The position numbers and the translations under genes were made by a program. From CAZSAK01 sp964605155 (lineage in GTDB: Bacteria > Pseudomonadota > Gammaproteobacteria > SZUA-140), in contig CAZSAK010000004.1 of the NCBI GenBank assembly GCA_964605155.1, positions 1 to 64,000 of the forward strand: a stretch of DNA of 64,000 nt, read 5' to 3'. Under the pieces are notes generated by a model, which saw nothing but the letters and a program-made list of their open reading frames with translations, searched no databases and had not been told where the DNA came from. Positions 9,088 to 17,273 of the stretch are shown piece by piece. Numbering within the stretch: position 1 is the stretch's first letter; every line of letters starts with the position of its first letter.

Positions 9088-9828
9088 CTATTCCTGGGTA
9101 GCCAGGCCGTGTTTGGCCAGTATGCCGCGCTTTTTGAGGATATAAATCACAATAAAAGCGATAGTGGCGATGATAAACGCACACCCGATAAACACGAAAT
9201 TATACATCGTATCTGCATAAGCCGGTAGTGACAGCCTCTCATACACCAGGATACCGAGAATGGTGACGACAGTTGCATAGGCAGTGCTGTAATCCTTGAG
9301 CAATACCCGTGTCCAGGAAAATCTGTAGTCAGCCAGTTTGTCGCGGACCCCGTTGAGCCTGAACGTCCAGCGGGGAACGTTATCGCAATAAGCCTGGTAT
9401 TCGGCGCCGAATTTATTGCGCAGAAATGATTCTTCTGCCGTGACAATCGCCTTGTAGGAGAGCAAGGCAACAGCAAACCCGATAAGGTAGGTCCATGGAT
9501 TGTGGAATATGACCAGAAATCCAATTACCATCAATATGTTTCCAACATAGAGCGGATTACGGCACAGGGAAAAAATACCTTCCGTAACCAGATTATCAGC
9601 GTACACCTTTTTGTTTACGCCGCCACGGCGGATATAGACATAACCGATGACCAGAGCGCGCAGCGCCAGACCAGCCAGCATGATCACAGCACCGATGATA
9701 TCGAAGATGATATCGCCTGTTACGTCACCCAGGGCCAGATGTGGCCTGAAGAAAACGATAAGCAGGATAATGATGACGGGGAAAAGGGCGTTACGATACC
9801 TAAACAGGAAGTGTCCAAGTTTTTCCAT
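9088..9828 (-). CDS. Isoprenylcysteine carboxyl methyltransferase (ICMT/PEMT)-family membrane protein
   Basis: A polytopic membrane protein of 246 residues with hydrophobic segments near 13-30, 42-62, 95-125, and two more at about 180-235. The ICMT/phospholipid methyltransferase signature is present: LCRNPLYVGN followed by EESFLRNKFGAEYQAYCDNVPRW, which contributes the SAM-binding and catalytic region. The extra C-terminal pair of membrane spans is less usual. Bacterial members methylate lipids or small molecules, and the substrate here is unknown. It lies 17 bp downstream of the CmoA gene, so the two methyl-transfer genes are probably co-transcribed. Confidence 0.83.
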   Translation of the reverse strand: MEKLGHFLFRYRNALFPVIIILLIVFFRPHLALGDVTGDIIFDIIGAVIMLAGLALRALVIGYVYIRRGGVNKKVYADNLVTEGIFSLCRNPLYVGNILMVIGFLVIFHNPWTYLIGFAVALLSYKAIVTAEESFLRNKFGAEYQAYCDNVPRWTFRLNGVRDKLADYRFSWTRVLLKDYSTAYATVVTILGILVYERLSLPAYADTMYNFVFIGCAFIIATIAFIVIYILKKRGILAKHGLATQE

Positions 9829-9845
9829 GATTATTCTGAATTAGT

Positions 9846-10604
9846 TTACTTAAGCGCGATAATCCCGCAGAAGTTGTACCACCTGAAGAATATCTCAATA
9901 TGCCGAAATCCGGCCCATTTCAACAAATCCCGGTTTTCTTCCCATTGATAGGGTATCAGGACATTTTCCAGCGCCTCACGCTTCTGTGCTATTTCAAGTT
10001 CCGAATAACCGTTACGTCGCTTCATCTCATAATAATATTTTATAAACAGGCGATTGATCAGGCCGTCACTGGCAGTCAGTTTCTCAACCAGGATGATACA
10101 GCTGTTGGGGCGCATGCCCTCATAGATATTTTTGACAACGCGTTCACGATAGAGCGGACGCATAAACTGCAGCATTAGTATCATGATGACAACGGATGCA
10201 TTATCAACAACCTTGTCGTGATGTAAATCTGCCTGTATAAGATCATAAGGCCGGGTAATTCCGGTATCCTGGAGTTTCAGGCGGGCTTTTTTCAGCATTT
10301 CTGCGGAATTGTCGATGCCTACGAAGCGGGTCCCCGGGTTGATGTATTTATCAAGTTCAACCAGTGTAGTGCCCGTCGAACAACCCAGATCGAAAAGATT
10401 ACTGTCCTCTGTGGCAAAATCCGCTGCTATCTCGCAGGCCATCCTCTGGATCTCGTCATAGAAGGGGACCGAGCGGCTGACCATGTCATCGAAAACGGTT
10501 GCCGTGGCCTCGTCGAACTTGAAATCCATTTCCGGACCGGAGCGATCGAAGAGCTGATCTTTCTGTTTGACCTTGTTGTCCTTGATGATCCTGTTTGTAG
10601 CCAT
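9846..10604 (-). CDS. cmoA: Carboxy-S-adenosylmethionine synthase, CmoA family
   Basis: A class I SAM-fold protein of 252 residues. It shows DFKFDEATATVFDDMVSRSVPFY, the SAM loop FDLGCSTGTT, the acidic GIDNSAEML, and the CmoA-specific stretch RRNGYSELEIAQKREALENVL. The Arg of that QKR matches the Arg199 of E. coli CmoA that contacts the carboxyl group of Cx-SAM. CmoA converts SAM plus prephenate to Cx-SAM, used by CmoB to make cmo5U34 in tRNA. No cmoB lies in this window. The N-terminus has about 15 extra Lys-rich residues, and its partner gene is an ICMT-like methyltransferase, so a CmoA-like paralogue with another partner is possible. Confidence 0.82.
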   Translation of the reverse strand: MATNRIIKDNKVKQKDQLFDRSGPEMDFKFDEATATVFDDMVSRSVPFYDEIQRMACEIAADFATEDSNLFDLGCSTGTTLVELDKYINPGTRFVGIDNSAEMLKKARLKLQDTGITRPYDLIQADLHHDKVVDNASVVIMILMLQFMRPLYRERVVKNIYEGMRPNSCIILVEKLTASDGLINRLFIKYYYEMKRRNGYSELEIAQKREALENVLIPYQWEENRDLLKWAGFRHIEIFFRWYNFCGIIALK

Positions 10605-10916
10605 TTCTTGCAGCTTATCCGGCTTGATTACAGAGTGTGAATAAGACTTTAGCGGCCTTCATGTCAGTCAAATCTGGAAATTTTTGCCCTAGGATCATAA
10701 TATTAATTTATAGTATAGATTATTACCGATTGATCATCCAGAGGACGGGTATATTCTATAATATAGAACAAGTTGACGTCCTCACCGGTGTTCTAGTACC
10801 TTCCAGTCCCTTGTGCAGAAAAAAACGCTTTAAATATTAAGTATAACGGCAAGCTGCAAGGTATGGATGATAAATCGGTGCTGGTGTCGGGATCAATTAA
10901 GCGATGAGGTTGAAGA
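10605..10916. other. AT-rich divergent intergenic region with a perfect palindrome
   Basis: This 312-bp gap separates divergent cmoA and the host-attachment-family gene. I see no convincing gene in it. It is AT-rich and contains the perfect 15-nt palindrome TTCTATAATATAGAA at 10754-10768 (7-bp arms around a central A), which also includes a TATAAT-like hexamer. A TTGACG follows shortly after on the plus strand, without a good -10 partner. The palindrome could be an operator or just part of an AT-rich promoter. Confidence 0.45.
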
Positions 10917-11414
10917 ATGGATGAATATTGTGTGGTTGTAACAGATGGTACCCGAGCGAGGTTTTTTACCCTTGAGGCTGCGGATCTTCCCGGGGTGGAA
11001 TCGGGCCCGAATCTCGTTGAGAGGGAGGATCTGATCAATACTGAAGCCGAGATGCCGGGCCGCGAACTCTGGACGGACCCCAAATCAGGCCGCAATACGA
11101 CCTCTTCGAGCGGCATGACACATGGTTATGATGATCATCGTGATAAACACGATGATGAAATCGTACGACGTTTTGCTGCACAGGTAACCGGTGAGGCCAT
11201 GCGACTGGTTCAACAGCATCACGCAAGACAGCTGGTGCTGGTATCCGCCAAGCGTATGCTGGGTTTTTTGCGGGATTCGCTGGTCATACCACCCAAGGCC
11301 AATTTAACAGTGCATGAATTGGCAAAAGACCTGACGCACCTGAGTCTGCGGGATTTGCACGCTCACCTTGACAATGCCGGTCTGTTGCCAAAACGCAGGC
11401 AGGCATCCCTCTAG
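10917..11414 (+). CDS. Host attachment family protein (PF10116-like)
   Basis: A cytosolic protein of 165 residues resembling the family annotated as required for attachment to host cells. It starts WVVV-like (EYCVVVTDGTRARFFTLE), has an acidic middle (LVEREDLINTEAEMPG) and a His/Asp-rich segment DDHRDKHDDEIVRRFA, then LVLVSAKRMLGFLRDSL and ELAKDLTHLSLRDLHAHL. The fold is related to the eRF1/Pelota central domain. The family name comes from a plant-associated phenotype, and the biochemical role is unknown. No partner gene is adjacent. Confidence 0.8.
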   Translation: MDEYCVVVTDGTRARFFTLEAADLPGVESGPNLVEREDLINTEAEMPGRELWTDPKSGRNTTSSSGMTHGYDDHRDKHDDEIVRRFAAQVTGEAMRLVQQHHARQLVLVSAKRMLGFLRDSLVIPPKANLTVHELAKDLTHLSLRDLHAHLDNAGLLPKRRQASL

Positions 11415-11443
11415 ATTGACAGGATCCGCTATATCTCCAATGT

Positions 11444-11517
11444 TGGAGCGGGTGATGGGAATCGAACCCACGTTATCAGCTTGGGAAGCTGAAGTTCTAC
11501 CATTGAACTACACCCGC
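11444..11517 (-). tRNA. tRNA-Gly (CCC)
   Basis: The minus strand folds as a complete 74-nt cloverleaf with encoded CCA. The acceptor stem is GCGGGTG/CACCCGC with discriminator T, the D arm is GTTC/GAAC, and the anticodon stem TCAGC/GCTGA encloses the loop TTCCCAA, giving anticodon CCC. The T arm contains GGGTTCGATTCCC. It closely resembles E. coli glyU. It lies alone between two protein genes on the opposite strand. Confidence 0.95.
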
Positions 11518-11722
11518 AGATCCAGTGGATCACCGCTGCCAATATATTACCCGTCAAGATATTACTCAATAGTACAATAGCCCACCATAGTAACGATCTA
11601 TTCTGTACGGCGCCTTATCAGCTTTCGTCATAAATATTTCATCGCCCGATCATATTTAATTCATAAAGGGCATGTAGATTTCTATGCGTTGTAAATCCAC
11701 AATTTTGCAGGAGGTGTACACC

Positions 11723-11923
11723 GTGAATTTCTACATCAAAACCTGGCCCGATGATACCGCTACCCTGATGACCGACAACGGACAGGTGCTATGGTCTTTC
11801 CATTGCCTTAACGATGCCGTTGCCGCCTGCCGCGAATGGTACGCCATGAATGAAGACAAGATCGGCCATGGCGATTGTATTAAGGAAGGTGAAGTTTATT
11901 CCTTTTTAGACACATATAATTAG
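11723..11923 (+). CDS. Small soluble hypothetical protein (66 residues)
   Basis: Not recognised. I chose the GTG start because AGGAGGTG, a near-perfect Shine-Dalgarno, precedes it by a few bases. An in-frame ATG 13 codons upstream has no such site. The protein starts VNFYIKTWPDDTATLMT, has a Trp/Cys-containing middle (VLWSFHCLNDAVAACREWY) and ends EGEVYSFLDTYN. It reads as a compact alpha/beta domain with no membrane segment or signal peptide. It stands alone between tRNA-Gly and mscS. Confidence 0.7.
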   Translation: MNFYIKTWPDDTATLMTDNGQVLWSFHCLNDAVAACREWYAMNEDKIGHGDCIKEGEVYSFLDTYN

Positions 11924-12147
11924 TTGTGATTTCTGCAGCAATTTGTTAATACTTGTTGACGAATTGCGGCGTGATACTACGCTACGTTAGCTCTTTACCC
12001 ACCGTGCTTCACTGACCTGGATTCAGAGATTCCAGGCATCAAGCCACTGCTTATGATGTAAACATGGCAGCATATACATCATGTCCGTTTGCTATAGTCA
12101 CTAAGTGTAGTTAATCTGATAGCATCCCAATGTTAGAATAGCGAGTC

Positions 12148-13059
12148 ATGCAACAGATTATTAATTATTTCACCCAGTTGAACTGGGAAGATCTCATCCT
12201 GACCGGGCTGCGCATACTGGTGATACTCGTTATCGTCTGGATTGCACTGGCGATATTGAAGGGTTTGCTTAATCGTATGCAAAAGACCCTGATCCACCGC
12301 GCCCAGGCGGAAGGCGAGGGCTCGATCGAATCGACCAAGCGTGTCGAAACGCTGACGCGTCTGTTGAGACAGGCGATCGTAATCGTCGTCTGGGTGGTGG
12401 CAGCCCTGATTATACTCAGAGAGCTGGGTATCGATATCGCCCCCATCCTTGCCAGCGCCGGTATCGTAGGGCTTGCCGTCGGTTTCGGTGCACAGAACCT
12501 GGTTCGTGATGTGATATCGGGATTTTTTATCATCCTTGAAAATCAGGCACGCGTCGGTGATGTGGCGATCATCAACGGAACCGGTGGACTGGTCGAGAAG
12601 GTCAATTTTCGCACCATCGTGCTGCGGGATCTGTCAGGTATCGTACATGTCTTCCCGAACGGGACGATCAGTACATTGTCGAACATGACACGCGAGTGGT
12701 CGGCGTTCGTGCTGGATATAGGCGTCGCCTACAAGGAAGATACCGACAAGGTCATCGAGCTCATGAAAAAGGTCGGATCCGAAATGCGCAGTGATGAATA
12801 TTTTGGTCCGCTGATGGTTGAAGACCTCGAGATTTTCGGGGTCGACAAGTTCGCTGATTCTGCGGTGATGATCAAGGGACGCCTCAAGACCAAGCCGATC
12901 AAACAATGGGAAGTGGGCCGCGAGTACCTGCGCCGCATCAAGAAGGCCTTTGACGAGGCAGGTATCGAGATCCCGTTCCCGCATCGCTCGATATATTTCG
13001 GTGAAGCAAGTAAACCCTTTCTTGCAAAGATGATGGATGCCTCGAAGCAATCAGGCTGA
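12148..13059 (+). CDS. mscS: Small-conductance mechanosensitive channel, MscS family
   Basis: A 303-residue inner-membrane channel that releases solutes on hypo-osmotic shock. Three membrane spans are visible (about 15-40, 75-95, 100-130). The third is the pore helix, with the Gly/Ala pattern SAGIVGLAVGFGAQNLVRDVISGFFIILE. The beta domain (VGDVAIINGTGGLVEKVNFRTIVLRD, VFPNGTI) and the C-terminal alpha/beta domain follow, ending IPFPHRSIYFGE. Length is close to E. coli MscS (286). The 3' end overlaps the convergent membrane-protein gene by 9 bp. Confidence 0.93.
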   Translation: MQQIINYFTQLNWEDLILTGLRILVILVIVWIALAILKGLLNRMQKTLIHRAQAEGEGSIESTKRVETLTRLLRQAIVIVVWVVAALIILRELGIDIAPILASAGIVGLAVGFGAQNLVRDVISGFFIILENQARVGDVAIINGTGGLVEKVNFRTIVLRDLSGIVHVFPNGTISTLSNMTREWSAFVLDIGVAYKEDTDKVIELMKKVGSEMRSDEYFGPLMVEDLEIFGVDKFADSAVMIKGRLKTKPIKQWEVGREYLRRIKKAFDEAGIEIPFPHRSIYFGEASKPFLAKMMDASKQSG

Positions 13060-13821
13060 TTGCCTGCCGCCGGCTCCAATCCTTGCGACCAGCACGATAA
13101 TCAATGTGATGTAGAAGGGCAGGATGATTGCATAAAGCAGGATATCGAGAATAGATTCCGCGATCAAAGAAGTGGTCAGGGATCTCAGTATCAGGTTTAT
13201 GCCGAACAGTATACCCCCGGTCATGAACAATGGTGTTGTTGTGTGTACCAATATATCGTTGCCACGCGTCAACGACCAGGCACGTGTCAACGTGGAAACC
13301 TTTCCCGTCACAGATTCCCAGTGTGTGTCATTTGAATAGAGAAACGGTATGCCAATCATTGGCCAGACACGCGTCAACATTAATATGAACAGCACGGCAT
13401 ACATGGGTAACATATCCGCGATAAACCCACCTGTATTGATTTCGCCGAAAAATGACAACACGATGGTGAGTAAAAGACAGCCTATCAGGTACAGGGAGTA
13501 GAGCCAGCAATAGTCCAGTACGGATGAAAAGTGCGTAAAGTAGAGCCGCATTACACCTTGTTGACAGTGTGCAACGGCCTTGGTTGCGGCAGCCGCATAA
13601 CAGACAAGCCCGGTCGGTAATAATAACAACAAACCTATGGATGAATGATAATCGAGGGCGGGGTTAATGATCTCAACAGCAAACCACATCCAGGCGATGG
13701 CGGGAAGAAAATATCGGTAGCCGCAAGAGACTTGTGATACGGCCCGCTGCACGGCGGCGTGGAATCCTGATCGCCGAATTTTCCAGGCCTGAGTCCTGTT
13801 TAACGTTTCTTGTTGTTTCAT
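13051..13821 (-). CDS. Multi-span membrane protein of unknown function
   Basis: Not recognised. The 256-residue protein has a basic, soluble N-terminus (about 35 residues) followed by roughly six hydrophobic segments, near 38-52, 62-80, 105-125, 133-150, 200-215 and 220-248. A soluble loop sits around 160-195 (SNDTHWESVTGKVSTLTRAWSLTRGNDI). No transporter or enzyme motif is visible. It is convergent with and overlaps mscS, with no clear operon partner. Confidence 0.7.
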   Translation of the reverse strand: MKQQETLNRTQAWKIRRSGFHAAVQRAVSQVSCGYRYFLPAIAWMWFAVEIINPALDYHSSIGLLLLLPTGLVCYAAAATKAVAHCQQGVMRLYFTHFSSVLDYCWLYSLYLIGCLLLTIVLSFFGEINTGGFIADMLPMYAVLFILMLTRVWPMIGIPFLYSNDTHWESVTGKVSTLTRAWSLTRGNDILVHTTTPLFMTGGILFGINLILRSLTTSLIAESILDILLYAIILPFYITLIIVLVARIGAGGRQSA

Positions 13822-13952
13822 GCTATTTGACGGTTATACGCCGAACCAAGAGGATGTTTCAGGTGTAAAAGTGATAGCGGCCCTGTACTGCCATCCTTTA
13901 ATATAGTTGATCACATTATGTGGGATGCGAATTGATACTATAGCGTACGACA

Positions 13953-14573
13953 ATGGAACTGCTGCTTCATACCTTCGTTACCTTGTTCGTAGTTCTCGAT
14001 CCCATCGGACTGGCGCCGATGTTCGTAGCCCTGGTCCGCAGCAGTGATACTGGATATCAACGCAGGATGGCCATCCGCAGCACTGTGATTGCATCAAGTA
14101 TTTTGCTGGTGTTCTTTTTTGTCGGTGATGCATTGTTGAAGATATTGGGCATCGGCATGCCGGCATTTCGCATGGCCGGTGGCGCCTTGCTGTTCCTGCT
14201 GTCTATCGACATGGTGTTCGCCCGTCAATCGGGGTTACGTTCCACAACTGTACGCGAACAACAGGAGGCGGAACTCAAGCGCGATATCTCTGTATTCCCG
14301 CTTGCCTTTCCCTTGATTGCCGGGCCCGGAGCCCTGACAACGGTATTACTCATGTCTTCGACGGAGACGAGCCCGGCCGTCGTCGGCGGGATGTTGGCAA
14401 TTCTGTTGTTTGTATTGAGTATATTGCTAGTCTCCTTGTTATATGCCTTGAAGATCACGCGGCTTTTGGGAGAAACCGGTACCAACGTTATCAGTCGTCT
14501 GTTTGGCCTGATCTTGGCGGCCCTTGCAGCGCAATATATCGTTGACGGCATCAGGGCCGCGTTTTTATCATGA
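13953..14573 (+). CDS. MarC family (UPF0056) inner-membrane protein
   Basis: A 206-residue protein with six hydrophobic segments and the MarC-family N-terminus FVTLFVVLDPIGLAPMFVAL. It also has FPLAFPLIAGPGALTTVLLMSS in the middle and a C-terminal VISRLFGLILAALAAQYIVDGI. Length and pattern fit full-length members. The family is described as putative amino-acid or small-molecule exporters, and E. coli MarC itself has no proven role in drug resistance. The gene is monocistronic here. Confidence 0.9.
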   Translation: MELLLHTFVTLFVVLDPIGLAPMFVALVRSSDTGYQRRMAIRSTVIASSILLVFFFVGDALLKILGIGMPAFRMAGGALLFLLSIDMVFARQSGLRSTTVREQQEAELKRDISVFPLAFPLIAGPGALTTVLLMSSTETSPAVVGGMLAILLFVLSILLVSLLYALKITRLLGETGTNVISRLFGLILAALAAQYIVDGIRAAFLS

Positions 14574-14718
14574 CAGAGAGTGAGTCGCTCTACAGGCATT
14601 ATTCCTGAATTCCGCCTGACATCATTCATACAGAGAAGGGATCAATGTATATATATCAATACAGGGTAATTTGGATATCAAGGAAATAGTGAGCCTGTTT
14701 ATCTTTGCAAGTATCGAA

Positions 14719-14749
14719 TTGGTCAAGGAAGCCGCGACTCTTTTATAAT
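14719..14749 (+). promoter_or_regulatory. Possible sigma-70 promoter for the DUF2937 gene
   Basis: TTGGTC at 14719-14724 and a consensus TATAAT at 14744-14749 are separated by 19 bp, longer than ideal. The -10 box lies 13 bp before the start codon, so the leader would be very short or the start leaderless. No Shine-Dalgarno is visible in that space. Confidence 0.38.
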
Positions 14750-14762
14750 AGAATACCTATAT

Positions 14763-15281
14763 ATGAAAACATTTCACTACATGTTGTTGATTCTGGTGTT
14801 TGCCTCAGGTTTGTTATTCGGTGTGCAAGCCCCGGGTTTCGTCGATCAGTACGAAAAGAGGGTTAATGCACATTACCTGGAGGTCAATGAAAACTTCAAA
14901 GGCTTTCAGGATATTGCCAACCGCTTTCATGGTGGCAACATCGAGTCACTGATCAAAAAACACGAGGGTAGTGGTGACTCGACGTTCAATGCCGAAGCGG
15001 AACCGTTGAGAAGAATATTTGAGAGAAAGATCCGTTTTGAAAGGGAGTTGCAGGCCATGCAGACATCACTTGTCGGCAAGGTCAAACATATCGCCATAGC
15101 CGGTGACAGGGAAACTGTTCAAGAGACCTGGAACAATTATTCGGTCAATTTTCCCCTTAATACACCCGCTATTCTGTTCGGACTAACGGTTGCCTTGATT
15201 TCCACTATTGCATTCCAAATGCTTATTGTGCTTTTCAGAAAGCTCTTAACACTGGGCCGGCAGGTAAAGCAACCTGCCTGA
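14763..15281 (+). CDS. DUF2937 family membrane protein
   Basis: A 172-residue protein with an N-terminal membrane segment (about 4-22), a long soluble and partly helical region (25-135) and a second membrane segment near 138-160, followed by a short basic tail. The VDQYEKRVNAHYLEVNENFKGFQDIA stretch resembles DUF2937 proteins of Gammaproteobacteria. Both ends are probably cytoplasmic with a periplasmic central domain. Function unknown. Confidence 0.72.
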   Translation: MKTFHYMLLILVFASGLLFGVQAPGFVDQYEKRVNAHYLEVNENFKGFQDIANRFHGGNIESLIKKHEGSGDSTFNAEAEPLRRIFERKIRFERELQAMQTSLVGKVKHIAIAGDRETVQETWNNYSVNFPLNTPAILFGLTVALISTIAFQMLIVLFRKLLTLGRQVKQPA

Positions 15282-15361
15282 TCAGTGTGTATATATTTAT
15301 TTATATTAACAATATGAATAGTTTTATGGTAATCCTACGTGCATTTCACATCCACAGAAGA

Positions 15362-15931
15362 TCAATCACGTTTATTTGTGATGTAACGAATACCCCATAT
15401 CAGTGCCCCACCTGAGATTAAAACAATAAATACGATCAATTCATACTGTTTGATGTTGCCAATCGTGGACTCGAGCGCATGGCCAAATAGATAACCCAGA
15501 TAACCTATGACAGTTGCCCAAAGAATTGCACCAATGACATTGAATACCAGATAGAAGACGGGCAAAACGCCGCTAACCCCTATCATGATCGGGGTTATGG
15601 TCCGCATCCCGTACATGAATCTAAAACCGATAATCAATGTGATTTTATGTTTTCTCAGCAAGGAGAATACACGCGCCGATCTGCGTTTCCAGTGTGGTTT
15701 ATTGTCAAGTATGCTCTGGCCCTTGAAGCGCCCGATATAGAAATAGAGTTGGTCACCCAGCATGGTGCCAATGAATCCCGATAGTATTACCCATGGAAGT
15801 TCAAGATAGCCCTGATGTGCGGCCAATCCACCCAGAATCAGGATAGTCTCGCCCTCGAAGAAGGTGCCTATGAGGATTGCAGCATAGCCGTAGGTAGTGA
15901 TGAGTTCTGCAATTGTCACGCTTGTGTTCAA
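15362..15931 (-). CDS. DedA family membrane protein
   Basis: DedA/VTT-domain protein of 189 residues. Visible landmarks are GTFFEGETILILGGLAAHQG, the G-x-x-x-G-D segment FIGTMLGDQLYFYIGR, and the family core GFRFMYGMRTITPIMIGVSGV with conserved arginines. Family members are lipid scramblases or flippases, such as undecaprenyl-phosphate recycling proteins, and are tied to proton-motive-force balance. The start codon in this frame is TTG. A GTG four codons further in is an alternative, and neither has a strong Shine-Dalgarno. Confidence 0.9.
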   Translation of the reverse strand: MNTSVTIAELITTYGYAAILIGTFFEGETILILGGLAAHQGYLELPWVILSGFIGTMLGDQLYFYIGRFKGQSILDNKPHWKRRSARVFSLLRKHKITLIIGFRFMYGMRTITPIMIGVSGVLPVFYLVFNVIGAILWATVIGYLGYLFGHALESTIGNIKQYELIVFIVLISGGALIWGIRYITNKRD

Positions 15932-16112
15932 GTCTTGATGGTTAGTCGGAGATTCCCATATCCAGGTTCGGGAATTGATTCAGATCCAAAAAGCATACTC
16001 CGATAGCTCCGTCCCGAACAGGAGAAGACGGGCAATATATCGCCAATCCTGATGAGGCGGTCAGTGACCAGGCGCTTTACATTTATCTACATAATCAAAA
16101 ATATAATTCAGA

Positions 16113-17024
16113 TCATTCCTGCCGGATTTTGGTTACCGTCACCATTGCAGATATTTTACGCGAAACCAGATTACCCCATTCGTAAAACAGGAGTCCGGAC
16201 AGGATCAGTGCCGTGCCGATGATCACACTGCTGTGTATGGTCTCGTGATTCAACCACAAACCAAGCATGAGTGCGAGCACAGGAGTTACGAACGTGACCA
16301 GAGCCATACGACCGGCTTCAATATGCTTCAGTGCATAGTAGTACAGCATGAAGCCCAGTGCTGAGCCGAATATGCCAAGATAGATGATCGAGGCCAGTGT
16401 ATGGGTGGGTAATTGTGCGGGCCATCGGCCATCAAAAATAAACCAGCTGACTGTGTAAAAAGGTATGGCAAATAACAATGCGCCAGTAGTGGTTGCCAGT
16501 GCAGGTATCCTGGCATTGATGCGCTTGACCCAGACCGCACTCAGCGAGTGAATAACGACAGATACCAGAATAGCCATGATGCCGAAAACAGAATCTGGAC
16601 CAAGTTCTATTCCCGTACCAAAGATAAAAATCAATCCAATGCTCCCTGCGAGCATGCCGGTGATCTTTGCGGGTGTAAAGCTGGATTCAGCAATCAACAC
16701 GGCCGCAAAGGCGCCGGTAACAATCGGTGTCAGACCAAATATTACAGAGACCATACCTGAGGGAATATACTGTGCGCCCCAGTAAACGCATGTCATAGCT
16801 CCGAACACGCCTGCACCCGCCGCGGTATAGGTCAGCAGTGCTTGCTTGTGCCAGGGCATTTTGACACGCAGCAGCAGCATGAGAGACATACAGATAGCGG
16901 CACCTATGACCATACGTGAGGTCACGCCAAACAGGAACCCGGCTCCCTCACTGCTCCATTTGATGGCCAGGGGGGTGGTTGACCAGATTATGATGACGCC
17001 CAGATAGGCTGCTGGTACGGACAC
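16113..17024 (-). CDS. EamA/DMT superfamily exporter
   Basis: A drug/metabolite transporter of 303 residues with ten predicted membrane spans made of two EamA halves. The N-terminal half begins VPAAYLGVIIIWSTTPLAIKWS, and the second half contains LGIFGSALGFMLYYYALKHIEAGRMALVTFVTPVLALMLG. Members export amino acids, nucleosides or drugs, and the substrate here cannot be read from sequence. The start is GTG, preceded by AAGG at a suitable distance and by an in-frame stop. The 5' leader holds a promoter, a short reading frame and a terminator, so expression is probably controlled by attenuation. Confidence 0.92.
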   Translation of the reverse strand: MSVPAAYLGVIIIWSTTPLAIKWSSEGAGFLFGVTSRMVIGAAICMSLMLLLRVKMPWHKQALLTYTAAGAGVFGAMTCVYWGAQYIPSGMVSVIFGLTPIVTGAFAAVLIAESSFTPAKITGMLAGSIGLIFIFGTGIELGPDSVFGIMAILVSVVIHSLSAVWVKRINARIPALATTTGALLFAIPFYTVSWFIFDGRWPAQLPTHTLASIIYLGIFGSALGFMLYYYALKHIEAGRMALVTFVTPVLALMLGLWLNHETIHSSVIIGTALILSGLLFYEWGNLVSRKISAMVTVTKIRQE

Positions 17025-17096
17025 TTTGTATTACCTTTTTGTTCGAATCCCCGCTGAAGGTCGTGAAGATGGCGGAGATGATGTTTAATCAAACAT

Positions 17097-17131
17097 AAAA
17101 AAAGCCGCAGATTCACTGGATCTGCGGCTTT
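17097..17131 (-). terminator. Intrinsic terminator in the leader of the EamA gene (candidate attenuator)
   Basis: On the minus strand the arms AAAGCCGCAGAT and ATCTGCGGCTTT pair over 12 bp around a 7-nt loop, followed by seven U residues. On the plus strand the T tract is only four long, so leftward termination is favoured. It ends about 70 bp before the EamA start codon, and no gene lies between it and the leader promoter, so it would cut the transporter's own transcript. The 5' arm with flanking bases (17116-17126) is perfectly complementary, over 9 nt each, to 17170-17178 and to 17186-17194. These are two alternative anti-terminator pairings. Confidence 0.8.
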
Positions 17132-17168
17132 TCAATATCGTTAGTATTTATGGGAGGTACTAACTCAA

Positions 17169-17228
17169 TCAGATCCAGACGGGCACGCAGATCCGTTCAC
17201 CCTGGGTACGACAACCCACAGGAGACAT
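17169..17228 (-). CDS. Candidate leader peptide (19 codons) upstream of EamA
   Basis: A short frame in the EamA leader encodes MSPVGCRTQGERICVPVWI and ends TGA. An ATG 5 nt further upstream opens another frame to 17165 (22 residues, starting MSCLLWVVVPRV). Either could be the translated leader. Both antiterminator segments that compete with the terminator lie inside these frames, so ribosome position would decide which hairpin forms. There is no strong Shine-Dalgarno. Only a GAG is present at about the right distance for the first ATG. The peptide has no run of one amino acid, which suits an arrest peptide better than amino-acid-starvation attenuation. Confidence 0.42.
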   Translation of the reverse strand: MSPVGCRTQGERICVPVWI

Positions 17229-17273
17229 GACATCAGATTTGCTCGTTTGCCCGTTGCGATCTTCATGACTATG

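Noticed and set aside
10637..10840. 67-codon frame in the cmoA/host-attachment gap
   Set aside because: No ribosome site, AT-driven composition and an unconvincing protein sequence.
17037..17060. tRNA T-arm-like GTTCGAATCCCC on the plus strand
   Set aside because: No matching 5' T-stem strand, anticodon arm or acceptor stem is present around it.
17227..17268. Plus-strand mini-ORF after AGGAG in the EamA-srkA intergenic region
   Set aside because: The AGGAG is only 2 nt from the ATG, the 13-codon frame is not linked to a plus-strand terminator, and the better-organised elements lie on the minus strand.
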